64,000 nucleotides of DNA from Flintibacter faecis. Lineage in GTDB: Bacteria > Bacillota > Clostridia > Oscillospirales > Oscillospiraceae. Within the stretch, counting starts at the first letter, position 1, and each line of letters begins with the position of its first letter. The notes beneath the pieces were generated by a model. The model searched no databases. It saw only the letters and a program-made list of their open reading frames with translations, and was not told where the DNA came from. The translations under genes and the position numbers were made by a program. Shown piece by piece: positions 35,287 through 45,275 of this stretch. The DNA lies in contig NZ_JACOPN010000008.1 of assembly GCF_014287875.1 (NCBI RefSeq), forward strand, positions 62,001 through 126,000, given 5' to 3'.

Positions 35287-35443
35287 CATAGCCATGTCAT
35301 TCCCCGCTGCCGCGGCCCGCCTCCGGCTTCTGAAATTTGGAACCTTCAAATTTTTCAGAAAATGGAGGAAAGAACATGGGTCCCGTCAAGATTTATGTGC
35401 AAAATTGTTTGCAGGTGCGCCGCCTACTTTTCGTTTCCTCTTG

Positions 35444-35472
35444 TTGAAAAAAGGGATGAGAGGGAGTATAAT
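35444..35472 (+). promoter_or_regulatory. Sigma-A promoter of the HD-GYP operon
   Basis: TTGAAA (35444-35449), 17 bases, TATAAT (35467-35472). The spacer end GGGAG and the downstream bases match the promoter at 41510. Confidence 0.8.
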
Positions 35473-35604
35473 AAAAAGCAAAATAATGTTTGACCCTGCG
35501 CCGCGACAGACACCGCTTTCCGAATGCGGCAGAGAGAAGCGGGAAGCGGGGGAATAAAAGATGCATTTTCGTTACAGGCGGAAATAGCAGGAGGGGATAG
35601 CAGC

Positions 35605-38010
35605 GTGGAACAGCAGACGCTAATGATCGTTGATGATTCAGAGCTCAATCGAATGATGCTGATGGACATTTTGGGAGATCAGTATCATTACATTGAGGCT
35701 ACCGACGGGCGGCAGGCGATCCGACTGCTGGAAAAGGATCTGACGGTCGATCTGATGCTGCTGGATATCCACATGCCAGAGATGGACGGCTTTCAGGTGC
35801 TCGAACAGATGGACCGCTTCCGCTGGATCAAGGAGGTCCCCGTCATCATGATCTCCGCGGAGGAGCGCAAGGAGGCTACCGAGCGGGCATATATGTTAGG
35901 GGTCACGGATTTTATCCGCAGACCCTTTGACGCCTTTATCGTGCGCCACCGAGTAGAAAACACGCTCAGGCTCTACGCCAACCAGAAGCGGCTGATGAAT
36001 CTGGTTTCCGCGCAGATATATGAAAAAGAGGAAAGCAACGATCTGATGATCGAGATCCTCAGCCGCGTGGTGGAATTCCGCAACCACGAGAGCGGAGAGC
36101 ATGTTCGCAATGTCCGCACCATTACGGAGCTGCTGCTTCATAAGCTGGTGCAGAAGACCGATATTTATCCTCTCTCCGAGGAGAATATCACCATGATCAA
36201 GACGGCTGCCGCACTGCATGACATCGGCAAGATCACCACGCCCGAGGAGATTTTGAACAAGCCCGGCAAGCTGACGGCAGAGGAATTTGAGATCATGAAG
36301 GATCACGCGGCCGCCGGCGCGCGGATACTGGAGGATATGCCCTATGGGCAGGACAAGCCGCTCTTCCGCTACGCGCTGGAGATCTGCCACTGGCACCATG
36401 AGCGCTGGGACGGACACGGCTATCCTGACGGGCTGTGGGGAGAGCAGATCCCCATTTCCGCGCAGGTAGTGTCGCTGGCGGACGTCTACGACGCCCTGAC
36501 AAACGAGCGGTGCTACAAAAAAGCCATCGAGCAGGATACGGCGATCAAGATGATCCTCAACGGCGAGTGCGGCGCGTTCAACCCGCTGCTGCTGGAATGC
36601 CTGACGGAGATCGCACCGCAGCTTCGCACGACCGCGCGTCGTCCTGCGGAGGCGTATCCCTACTGGTCTGAGGCCAGCCGTCTGTCCGACGAGGTCCTCT
36701 CTCAGGCCGATATGCCGAAAAACGAGCGGATGCAGCGTCTGCTGGAATCCATGCAGGAGCGCATCGACTTTTTCGCTTCGTGCAACGGCGGGATCGAGTT
36801 TGAATATGATGCGATTTCCGGTCTGGTGGATATTACCGACTGGGACAAGCCGCCCCAGTACCGCCGTTCTGTGAAGAATGTTTCTCATTTAGAGGAATTC
36901 CAGCTCATGGGCAGAAAGGACATCGGCCGCCTGCAGGAGGCTATGGAGAAAACGACGAAGGAAAACCCGGAGTTCACCATGAGTATGTTCCTGCCCTGCG
37001 GAGAGGAGAAGCACTGGTGCGATCTGCGGGTGCGGACATTGTGGTCCGAGCGCCGCCCAGACCACTATGTGGGCGCCGTGGGACAACTGACCGATCCGCA
37101 GCTTTCCGCAAAGCAGCCGCTGATGGTGACCGATACAAACGCGGGCGCGGCGGCAGAGGGGGCTTCGCGCATTGCGGAGGAGATTCGGCGGCTGAAAACG
37201 ATTTTCGATGCCATTCGGCTGGTGGACCCCATCTCCCATTCTGTGCTGGAATTGGACAAGCAGGGCAGGCTCCATCCGACGGGCGGCAGCTGTGCGGCAT
37301 TTTGGGGCAACTGCGGCATCGGCTGCGCAAACTGCATTTCCAATCGGGCGTTCGCACAAAAGACCACCTTGAATAAGCTCGAATTCACCGACACGGACGT
37401 ATACTTTGTTATTTCCAAGTATCTGAGCCTGAATGGCGTTCCCTGCGTTCTGGAGATGTTTTCAAAATTGAAGGACGGGCGCTGGATCGACGCCGACGGC
37501 AGCCGGCTTCTGCTCGACTGCGGTCGAGGGGAAAACATGGAGCTGTTCATGGACCCCCTTACCAAGGCCTATTCCAGACAGTACTTTGAGACACACCGCT
37601 CCGATTTGGAGGGCATGGGCTGTGTGGCTATCGTGGATGTAGACAACTTCAAGCAGGTGAACGACACCTTCGGCCATCAGGCGGGCGACGCCGCGCTGAA
37701 GGGGGTCGCTGCGACGATCCATGCCTGCATCCGCAATACGGATATCCTGATTCGGTATAACGACGATGAATTTTTGCTCCTGTTCTCGCAGATGAACAAG
37801 CAGGTTTTGGAGAGAAAGAAGACCGAAATTCAAGATGCGGTCAAGCATATTGCGCTTCCGGAGTATCCGGAGCTGCACCTGTCCGTCAGCTTCGGCGGCG
37901 TCAGCGGTGTGCATCCCCTGGGGGAGGCCGTCCGGCAGGCGGATTGCCTGATGTATGAGGACAAGGAGAAGCATCGCGCGAGAGCGGGTGCGGGCGCCCT
38001 GCGGAGCTAA
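35605..38010 (+). CDS. Receiver / HD-GYP / degenerate GGDEF signalling protein
   Basis: Predicted 801 residues. Receiver domain (1-120: IVDDSELN, LLDIHMPEMDG); HD-GYP phosphodiesterase (about 140-340: AALHDIGK, HHERWDGHGYPDGLWGEQIP); a PAS-like region; a second sensor segment with clustered cysteines (SCAAFWGNCGIGCANC, about 555-580); and a C-terminal GGDEF domain in which the signature reads RYNDDEF, so cyclase activity is doubtful. Phosphorylation, likely by the hybrid kinase downstream, would control cyclic di-GMP breakdown. GTG at 35605 with AGGAGGGG at 35589-35596. Confidence 0.9.
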   Translation: MEQQTLMIVDDSELNRMMLMDILGDQYHYIEATDGRQAIRLLEKDLTVDLMLLDIHMPEMDGFQVLEQMDRFRWIKEVPVIMISAEERKEATERAYMLGVTDFIRRPFDAFIVRHRVENTLRLYANQKRLMNLVSAQIYEKEESNDLMIEILSRVVEFRNHESGEHVRNVRTITELLLHKLVQKTDIYPLSEENITMIKTAAALHDIGKITTPEEILNKPGKLTAEEFEIMKDHAAAGARILEDMPYGQDKPLFRYALEICHWHHERWDGHGYPDGLWGEQIPISAQVVSLADVYDALTNERCYKKAIEQDTAIKMILNGECGAFNPLLLECLTEIAPQLRTTARRPAEAYPYWSEASRLSDEVLSQADMPKNERMQRLLESMQERIDFFASCNGGIEFEYDAISGLVDITDWDKPPQYRRSVKNVSHLEEFQLMGRKDIGRLQEAMEKTTKENPEFTMSMFLPCGEEKHWCDLRVRTLWSERRPDHYVGAVGQLTDPQLSAKQPLMVTDTNAGAAAEGASRIAEEIRRLKTIFDAIRLVDPISHSVLELDKQGRLHPTGGSCAAFWGNCGIGCANCISNRAFAQKTTLNKLEFTDTDVYFVISKYLSLNGVPCVLEMFSKLKDGRWIDADGSRLLLDCGRGENMELFMDPLTKAYSRQYFETHRSDLEGMGCVAIVDVDNFKQVNDTFGHQAGDAALKGVAATIHACIRNTDILIRYNDDEFLLLFSQMNKQVLERKKTEIQDAVKHIALPEYPELHLSVSFGGVSGVHPLGEAVRQADCLMYEDKEKHRARAGAGALRS

Positions 38011-38102
38011 AAGCGGCTTCAAATGATATGGACGCATCGGAAAATTTGATCCGACCTGAGCGGAGGGAGTAAGGATAAATAAAGATCGGGGGCGGGAAAC
38101 GA

Positions 38103-38892
38103 ATGAAACGCCGTGTGATATTGGTTTTAGCATGTCTCATAGCCGTGGGAGCGCTTTGCGGCTGCGGCGCGCGGCAGCCGGACACCTCGCTGCCCAAGCT
38201 CCTCATCGGCAGCGATACCTATCCGCCCTATGTCTATATGGACGACAACGGCGACATCACCGGCCTTGATGTGGAGCTTGCCCGAGAGGCCTTCCGCCGC
38301 ATGGGGTATGAGGCGGAATTTACCTCCATCGACTGGGAGCGTAAAAAAGCGTTGGTGGACGCCGGAGAGATCGACTGCATCTGGGGCTGCTTTTCCATGA
38401 ACGGAAGGGAGGAGGACTACCGATGGGCCGGACCCTACATGGTCAGCCGGCAGGTGGTCGCGGTCAATCGGCACAGCGACATCCAAGCCATCGAGGACCT
38501 TGCGGGCAGGAGCATTGCCGTGCAGGCCACCACCAAGCCGGAGGAGCTTTTTCTCACCCGTCCCACCGACGATATTCCAGAGGTGAAGGCGGTATTCAGC
38601 CTTGAGGACCGCAGCGTGCAGTACGCCGCGCTGGAGAGCGGCTATGTGGATGCCATCGCCGCCCATGAGGAGGCGATCACACAGTATATGGAGGATTACG
38701 GCGCGGATTTCCGCTTTTTGGCTCCGCCGCTGCTGACCGCGGGGATCGGCGTGGCGTTTTCCAACAACGATACCCGCGGGCTGGCGGGGGAGCTGACCAA
38801 AACGCTGGCAGAAATGCGGCAGGACGGCACAATGCTTGCGATCGTGAGCAAATACATAGAGCATCCGGAGAGCTATTTGGAGGTGGAGACCC

Positions 38893-38903
<11 letters not shown>
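38103..38903 (+). CDS. Solute-binding lipoprotein, family 3
   Basis: Predicted 266 residues. The N-terminus MKRRVILVLACLIAVGALCG ends in a lipobox-like cysteine, so it is probably membrane-anchored outside the cell. The rest matches amino-acid-type periplasmic binding proteins (IGSDTYPPYVYMDDNGDITG; LDVELAREAF; SIAVQATTKPEE). No ABC transporter is nearby; it lies between a cyclic-di-GMP regulator and a hybrid kinase and overlaps the latter by 11 bases. A ligand-sensing partner of the kinase is the best inference. Confidence 0.85.
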
Positions 38904-41460
<2,557 letters not shown>

Positions 41461-41509
41461 CGCGTTGGCCGACGGCGGTTTCGTTACACATACTCCCTTT
41501 CGCTCCCTC

Positions 41510-41538
41510 TTGAAAAAGCGGGCGAAAGGGAGTATAAT
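41510..41538 (+). promoter_or_regulatory. Sigma-A promoter of the PilZ gene
   Basis: TTGAAA (41510-41515), 17 bases, TATAAT (41533-41538), preceded by GGGAG as at 35462. Confidence 0.8.
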
Positions 41539-41645
41539 ATGCAGTAAAATAAGCATTTATGTTTTTGCGGCGTAGGAGCGAGCGCTCACGCTGCGTAAAA
41601 ACAAGCTGATCAGGGGGGTGCTCGGCGCTGGCGGAGCATAATTGG

Positions 41646-42314
41646 GTGAGTTCGGAGCTGAAGGTCGGTATGCGGCTGGAGATGCTTTCAGAGAACCAAA
41701 CGCCGCTTTTCAAAGGCGTTATCAGCAAGAAGGACGATGAATGTATTTGGGTCTCCCACGCGGAGGGCAGCGAGGTGCCGCCGGTCGTTTACAACAGCCG
41801 CGTGCGGCTGAAGGGGTACAAGAAGGATGATAACATCCTCATACTCTGCGGCACGGTGCTCGGCAGCACGCCGCTGTTCTGGAAGATCGGGCAGATCTCG
41901 GAATTCAGTATTTTCAACAAGCGGGAAAATTACCGCCATCCCGTCGCCATCGTGACGACGGCCCGCCGCCTGCCGAATAGGCCGGGGGAGGAGCCGGAGG
42001 AGGAGACGGAGGAGGAATGTGTGGCCGTCGGCACGGAGCAGTGCGCGGTGGTGAACATCAGCATCGGCGGCGTGCTGTTCTGCTGCGACCATCGCTTTCC
42101 CGTCAATGCCACCGTGCAGCTGGGAGAGATCCGGTTTTATCCGGATCACCTGCCCTTTTTCCTGCGGTGCAAGGTCCTGCGGGCAAGCGAGCAGGACGGC
42201 AGATACTTTCACGGCTGCCGCTTCATCGACCTCGGCAGGAAGGAGCAGGAGCGGATGGTGCGGGAGATTTTTCTGATGCAGCGCGACGAGATCCGCCGCA
42301 GGAACGGCCGATAA
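41646..42314 (+). CDS. PilZ-domain cyclic-di-GMP receptor (YcgR-like)
   Basis: Predicted 222 residues. The N-terminal YcgR-N-like domain (1-90) is followed by a PilZ domain with both binding motifs: R-x-x-x-R in KRENYRHPV and N-I-S-I-G-G (form of D/N-x-S-x-x-G) near residue 138. In relatives such proteins slow the flagellar motor or control surface traits when cyclic di-GMP is high. An acidic insert EEPEEETEEE lies within the domain. GTG start at 41646 with GGCGGAG upstream. Confidence 0.88.
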   Translation: MSSELKVGMRLEMLSENQTPLFKGVISKKDDECIWVSHAEGSEVPPVVYNSRVRLKGYKKDDNILILCGTVLGSTPLFWKIGQISEFSIFNKRENYRHPVAIVTTARRLPNRPGEEPEEETEEECVAVGTEQCAVVNISIGGVLFCCDHRFPVNATVQLGEIRFYPDHLPFFLRCKVLRASEQDGRYFHGCRFIDLGRKEQERMVREIFLMQRDEIRRRNGR

Positions 42315-42343
42315 CAGCGCCGTTCTCTGAAACAAAAAGCAAA

Positions 42344-42377
42344 CGGGTGGGAGCAAGGAATTCCTTGCTCCCACCCG
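42344..42377. terminator. Bidirectional terminator, perfect 34-bp palindrome
   Basis: 17-bp arms with no spacer (42344-42360 and 42361-42377), flanked by A-rich and T-rich tracts, between convergent genes. Confidence 0.85.
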
Positions 42378-42406
42378 CTTTATTTCCGTTGGGCCGGTCG
42401 AGGGGC

Positions 42407-43759
42407 TCAGCGCCGTCTGCGATCGATGCCGCTCTTTTTGTAATATTCCGCCTTGTCCGCATACATCAGCTGTTCCGCCTCCGTCACGGCGCGGAACAGG
42501 TCGTCACCCAGTGTCTCCATCCGGACTGAGCCAATCGCCAAATTCACGGAATGCTTCCTCGTGACCTCCCGCAGCTGTGCCGCCAGCGCATCGGTGTCTG
42601 CCTGAGTAACGTTCGGGCAAACTGCCAGCAGCTCGTCGCCGCCGATGCGGAACAGGCAACTGCTATCGAATACCTGTTTGAGACATTCGCAGGCATCGAG
42701 GATCAGCGCGTCGCCCGCCTCATGCCCCTGCGTGTCGTTCATCTGCTTGAGGCCCGTAACGTCACAGTACACAACGGCAACGCTCTGCGTCGGATCCAGC
42801 TGATTGACAAAGTCGGTCAGGGCGAAGCGGTTGCCGAGCTTGGTGAGCGCGTCCTTATAGCTCAGCTCCAGCAGCTTATTCAGCAGCTTTCTCCGCTTGA
42901 GACAGGAGAGCAGGAAGGCTGCCGCGATCTGGAGCATATCGTGGGAGTATTCCAAAAATTTCGGCGGCGGATTGTCCACGCCGCAGAAGCCAATGACCTT
43001 TCCCTTGTCGTACAGGGGGACGATCACAGTAGAATGGATGCCCTGCCGCTTGAGGTTTTCGTATTGCAGCGGGTCAGTCTCCTTTGTCTCCTCCAGATCG
43101 GGGATCATGATGGCCTTTCCGTCCTCAAAGTTGCTGTACCAGTTGGCGCAGACATCCGGCGGTAGGTTTTGCAGGTTATCCTTCTCGGGATGGATGCCCG
43201 GCGCGCACCATTCGTAGGTGTTGTCGTCGCCGCCGTTTTCGTTTTTCTCGAAAATGTAGGTCCGCTCGCCGCTGAGCGCCTTTCCCAGATGCTCTAAGAT
43301 GATATTGATGCTCTCGTCCGGCGACTCTGCGGCGATGGCCTTTTTCAGACCCTCGTTGGCCAAGGCCTCAATATCCCGATAGAGCTGGATGACCTGATCC
43401 TGCACACGCTCCTTCGTAATATCGACTGCGATCTCGATCCGGTACTTCCGCTTCGTTTCCGAGTCCTCGATCAGCGTGTCCTTCAGGATAAAGTATTTTT
43501 CGATGACAGGGTTATAGTAACGCCACTCCTCGAACTGCCCGACACATAGCCTGTCGTTGTTGCAGACCCCGCAGGGGATGGCGCTGTTTTGCAGCACCTC
43601 GTAGCAATTTTTACCCTTGATCTCGTCCAGCGACTTCAGCCCGAAGGCATCCAGTGCCTTTTGATTCAGGTAGACAAGCTCGTGGGTCTCGATATCCGCC
43701 GCGTACACAAGCTCATCTAAATTTTGGAAAAATTGACAGACATTTCTTGATTTGGCCAT
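42407..43759 (-). CDS. PAS / GAF / GGDEF diguanylate cyclase
   Basis: Predicted 450 residues, no membrane segment. PAS domain (about 8-110: VYAADIETHELVYLNQKALD) with cysteines in SAIPCGVCNNDRLC; a GAF domain (about 130-290: VIVPLYDKGKVIGFCGVDNP); and GGDEF (about 295-445) with signature RIGGDELL and the substrate site YCDVTGLKQMND. GGDEL is a permitted active form. It should make cyclic di-GMP in response to a small molecule or redox signal. The ATG at 43759 follows GGAGGAG with a long spacer. Confidence 0.9.
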   Translation of the reverse strand: MAKSRNVCQFFQNLDELVYAADIETHELVYLNQKALDAFGLKSLDEIKGKNCYEVLQNSAIPCGVCNNDRLCVGQFEEWRYYNPVIEKYFILKDTLIEDSETKRKYRIEIAVDITKERVQDQVIQLYRDIEALANEGLKKAIAAESPDESINIILEHLGKALSGERTYIFEKNENGGDDNTYEWCAPGIHPEKDNLQNLPPDVCANWYSNFEDGKAIMIPDLEETKETDPLQYENLKRQGIHSTVIVPLYDKGKVIGFCGVDNPPPKFLEYSHDMLQIAAAFLLSCLKRRKLLNKLLELSYKDALTKLGNRFALTDFVNQLDPTQSVAVVYCDVTGLKQMNDTQGHEAGDALILDACECLKQVFDSSCLFRIGGDELLAVCPNVTQADTDALAAQLREVTRKHSVNLAIGSVRMETLGDDLFRAVTEAEQLMYADKAEYYKKSGIDRRRR

Positions 43760-44245
43760 TTCCGTTCGGTCTCCTCCTCCGGCCTCTAAAAACGACAGCC
43801 CTGTCGTATCGTTCGGCATCAAGCGAGCCGTCCGCCTTCGCCGTAAAAAAGGGCAAAAAAATGGGCAGCGTTGGTCACTGCACATTACGTTATATATATA
43901 TCAGCGTGTCAATAAACCCATTTCTGTCATTCCGAGGAGCGCAGCACCCGCAAGGGGTACGCCGCATCCCCATCCAGCAGCCTCCCTTGTGAAAGGGAGG
44001 TGGCACGGGCGCAGCCCGTGACGGAAGGATTCCGACCACAAGAAAGCTGTCCTAAGAACGGAATCCCTCAGTCAGCTTCGCTGACAGCTAGCCCTATCCC
44101 TTTTGTCCCTTCGGGACATTTCCCCTTGACAAGGGGAATCGGCCTCGCAATGACAGGCTTTTTTGACAGTCTCATATATATATATATATATATCAGTGAA
44201 GCGGATATGTCAAGGGTTTTTCCTCAAATTTGTGTAAATATCGCC
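43760..44245. other. Gene-free stretch with dispersed-repeat-like sequence
   Basis: No gene. Contains short palindromic units (TCCCTT...AAGGGA, GGCACGGGCGCAGCCCGTG, TCAGCTTCGCTGA, GTCCCTTCGGGAC, CCCCTTGACAAGGGG) between two TA-dinucleotide runs at about 43892-43905 and 44174-44193. Both runs are followed by TCAG. The look is that of an intergenic repeat or miniature element common in this group. Confidence 0.5.
44174..44193. repeat. TA dinucleotide microsatellite
   Basis: About ten AT units; a shorter run lies at about 43892. Confidence 0.85.
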
Positions 44246-44274
44246 AATCTGTCCAATCGTATATTGGACAGATT
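44246..44274. promoter_or_regulatory. 12-bp inverted repeat upstream of a promoter
   Basis: AATCTGTCCAAT (44246-44257) and ATTGGACAGATT (44263-44274), 5-base gap, 15 bases before a -35 element. Likely operator or hairpin. Confidence 0.6.
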
Positions 44275-44289
44275 GACGAATAAAATTTC

Positions 44290-44318
44290 TTGACTTTTCG
44301 ATTATTTTCTTGCATAAT
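44290..44318 (+). promoter_or_regulatory. Sigma-A promoter with no clear gene
   Basis: TTGACT (44290-44295), 17 bases, CATAAT (44313-44318). The only downstream plus-strand frame is a 45-residue one at 44485. Confidence 0.6.
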
Positions 44319-44484
44319 ATGAGCTTTAAATAGTAGTATTCTGTCTATATTTAGAAAAAGTGCTGCCGTTCAAGCCTTGAATTTTGGTAAAACTGCCGAG
44401 CGGTCGCGCTTCCCGGAGGAACGTTTTTTGTGCCCCGACGCGGGAGGACAGAGCGGCGCCGATTTGGAGTGATACCCAGAGGGG

Positions 44485-44622
44485 TTGAAGATCGGGAACG
44501 ACTTTTCGATAGCGTTCAAGGACAATATCTTTACGGTCAGCTTCCAGATCATAAATCGGGAGGGCACGGCGATGACCTCCGCGGATTTTCAGGGAAAACG
44601 CATCAATCAGGAAGTGAAATAA
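44485..44622 (+). CDS. Small protein or fragment, 45 residues
   Basis: TTG start after AGAGGGG, coding LKIGNDFSIAFKDNIFTVSF then QIINREGTAMTSADFQGKRI and a stop two codons after NQEV. Codon use looks like its neighbours. The same frame is open before it across a stop, so it may be the tail of a lost gene. Followed at once by a terminator. Confidence 0.35.
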   Translation: MKIGNDFSIAFKDNIFTVSFQIINREGTAMTSADFQGKRINQEVK

Positions 44623-44665
44623 ACAGCATTGTAACCACCAGTCATTCCGGTGGTTACAATGCTGT
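44623..44665. terminator. Bidirectional terminator
   Basis: 17-bp perfect stem (44623-44639 with 44649-44665), 9-base loop. It serves the convergent hemerythrin gene. Confidence 0.8.
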
Positions 44666-44695
44666 CAGCTTGTCGAAAAAGTGGCTTCGCCGGAC

Positions 44696-45091
44696 TTACT
44701 TGTTCAAGAAAGCGCCCAGCCGCTTGTCTTCGGATTTGATATGGTTCACCAAAACGGCAATATGGCCGTTCAGCGCGCCCAAGTCCGCGATGCTGGGGCC
44801 GGCAGCCGGAATCTTGTTGGCAATTTCACGCAGCTTCGTCTTATAAGCCGCGTGAAACTGTTTATGTGCGGTAATGCCAGGATAATTGCTCTTAGCCTGG
44901 AGCTGCTCCTCATGGGCGAAATGCTTGTCCACATAGTCCAGCAGAAATTTAATGGTAGGATCCAGAGCGGCGCGCCCCTGCCCTTTTCCGCAGGCATCCA
45001 TCAAGTTATTGACGGCGCGAAACAGTTCCCGATGCTCTCCGTCGATGATTGAGTTTCCGGTTTCCAATTCTTTTGTCAATTCGTATTTCAT
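44696..45091 (-). CDS. Bacteriohemerythrin
   Basis: Predicted 131 residues, single domain. Diiron ligands follow the family pattern: H20, H57-x3-E61, H76-x3-H80, H117-x4-D122. It binds O2 reversibly and may store, deliver or sense oxygen, fitting the redox cluster and chemotaxis genes in this window. AGGA-type ribosome site. Monocistronic by position. Confidence 0.93.
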   Translation of the reverse strand: MKYELTKELETGNSIIDGEHRELFRAVNNLMDACGKGQGRAALDPTIKFLLDYVDKHFAHEEQLQAKSNYPGITAHKQFHAAYKTKLREIANKIPAAGPSIADLGALNGHIAVLVNHIKSEDKRLGAFLNK

Positions 45092-45275
45092 AGTACACAG
45101 TTCCTTTCTCTGTTGTTAATCGGTCAAACAGCTTGCAGATATGCACCCTTGCGCGCGGGGCAACCGCAAGCAGACGCAACGCTAGATTCGCTGTTCCACA
45201 AGACCGAGTCTATCACCGTCCATGAAAAATGTCAATATACAGCGAAGCCTTTTTGGCGTTCACTCCGGCATCCCG

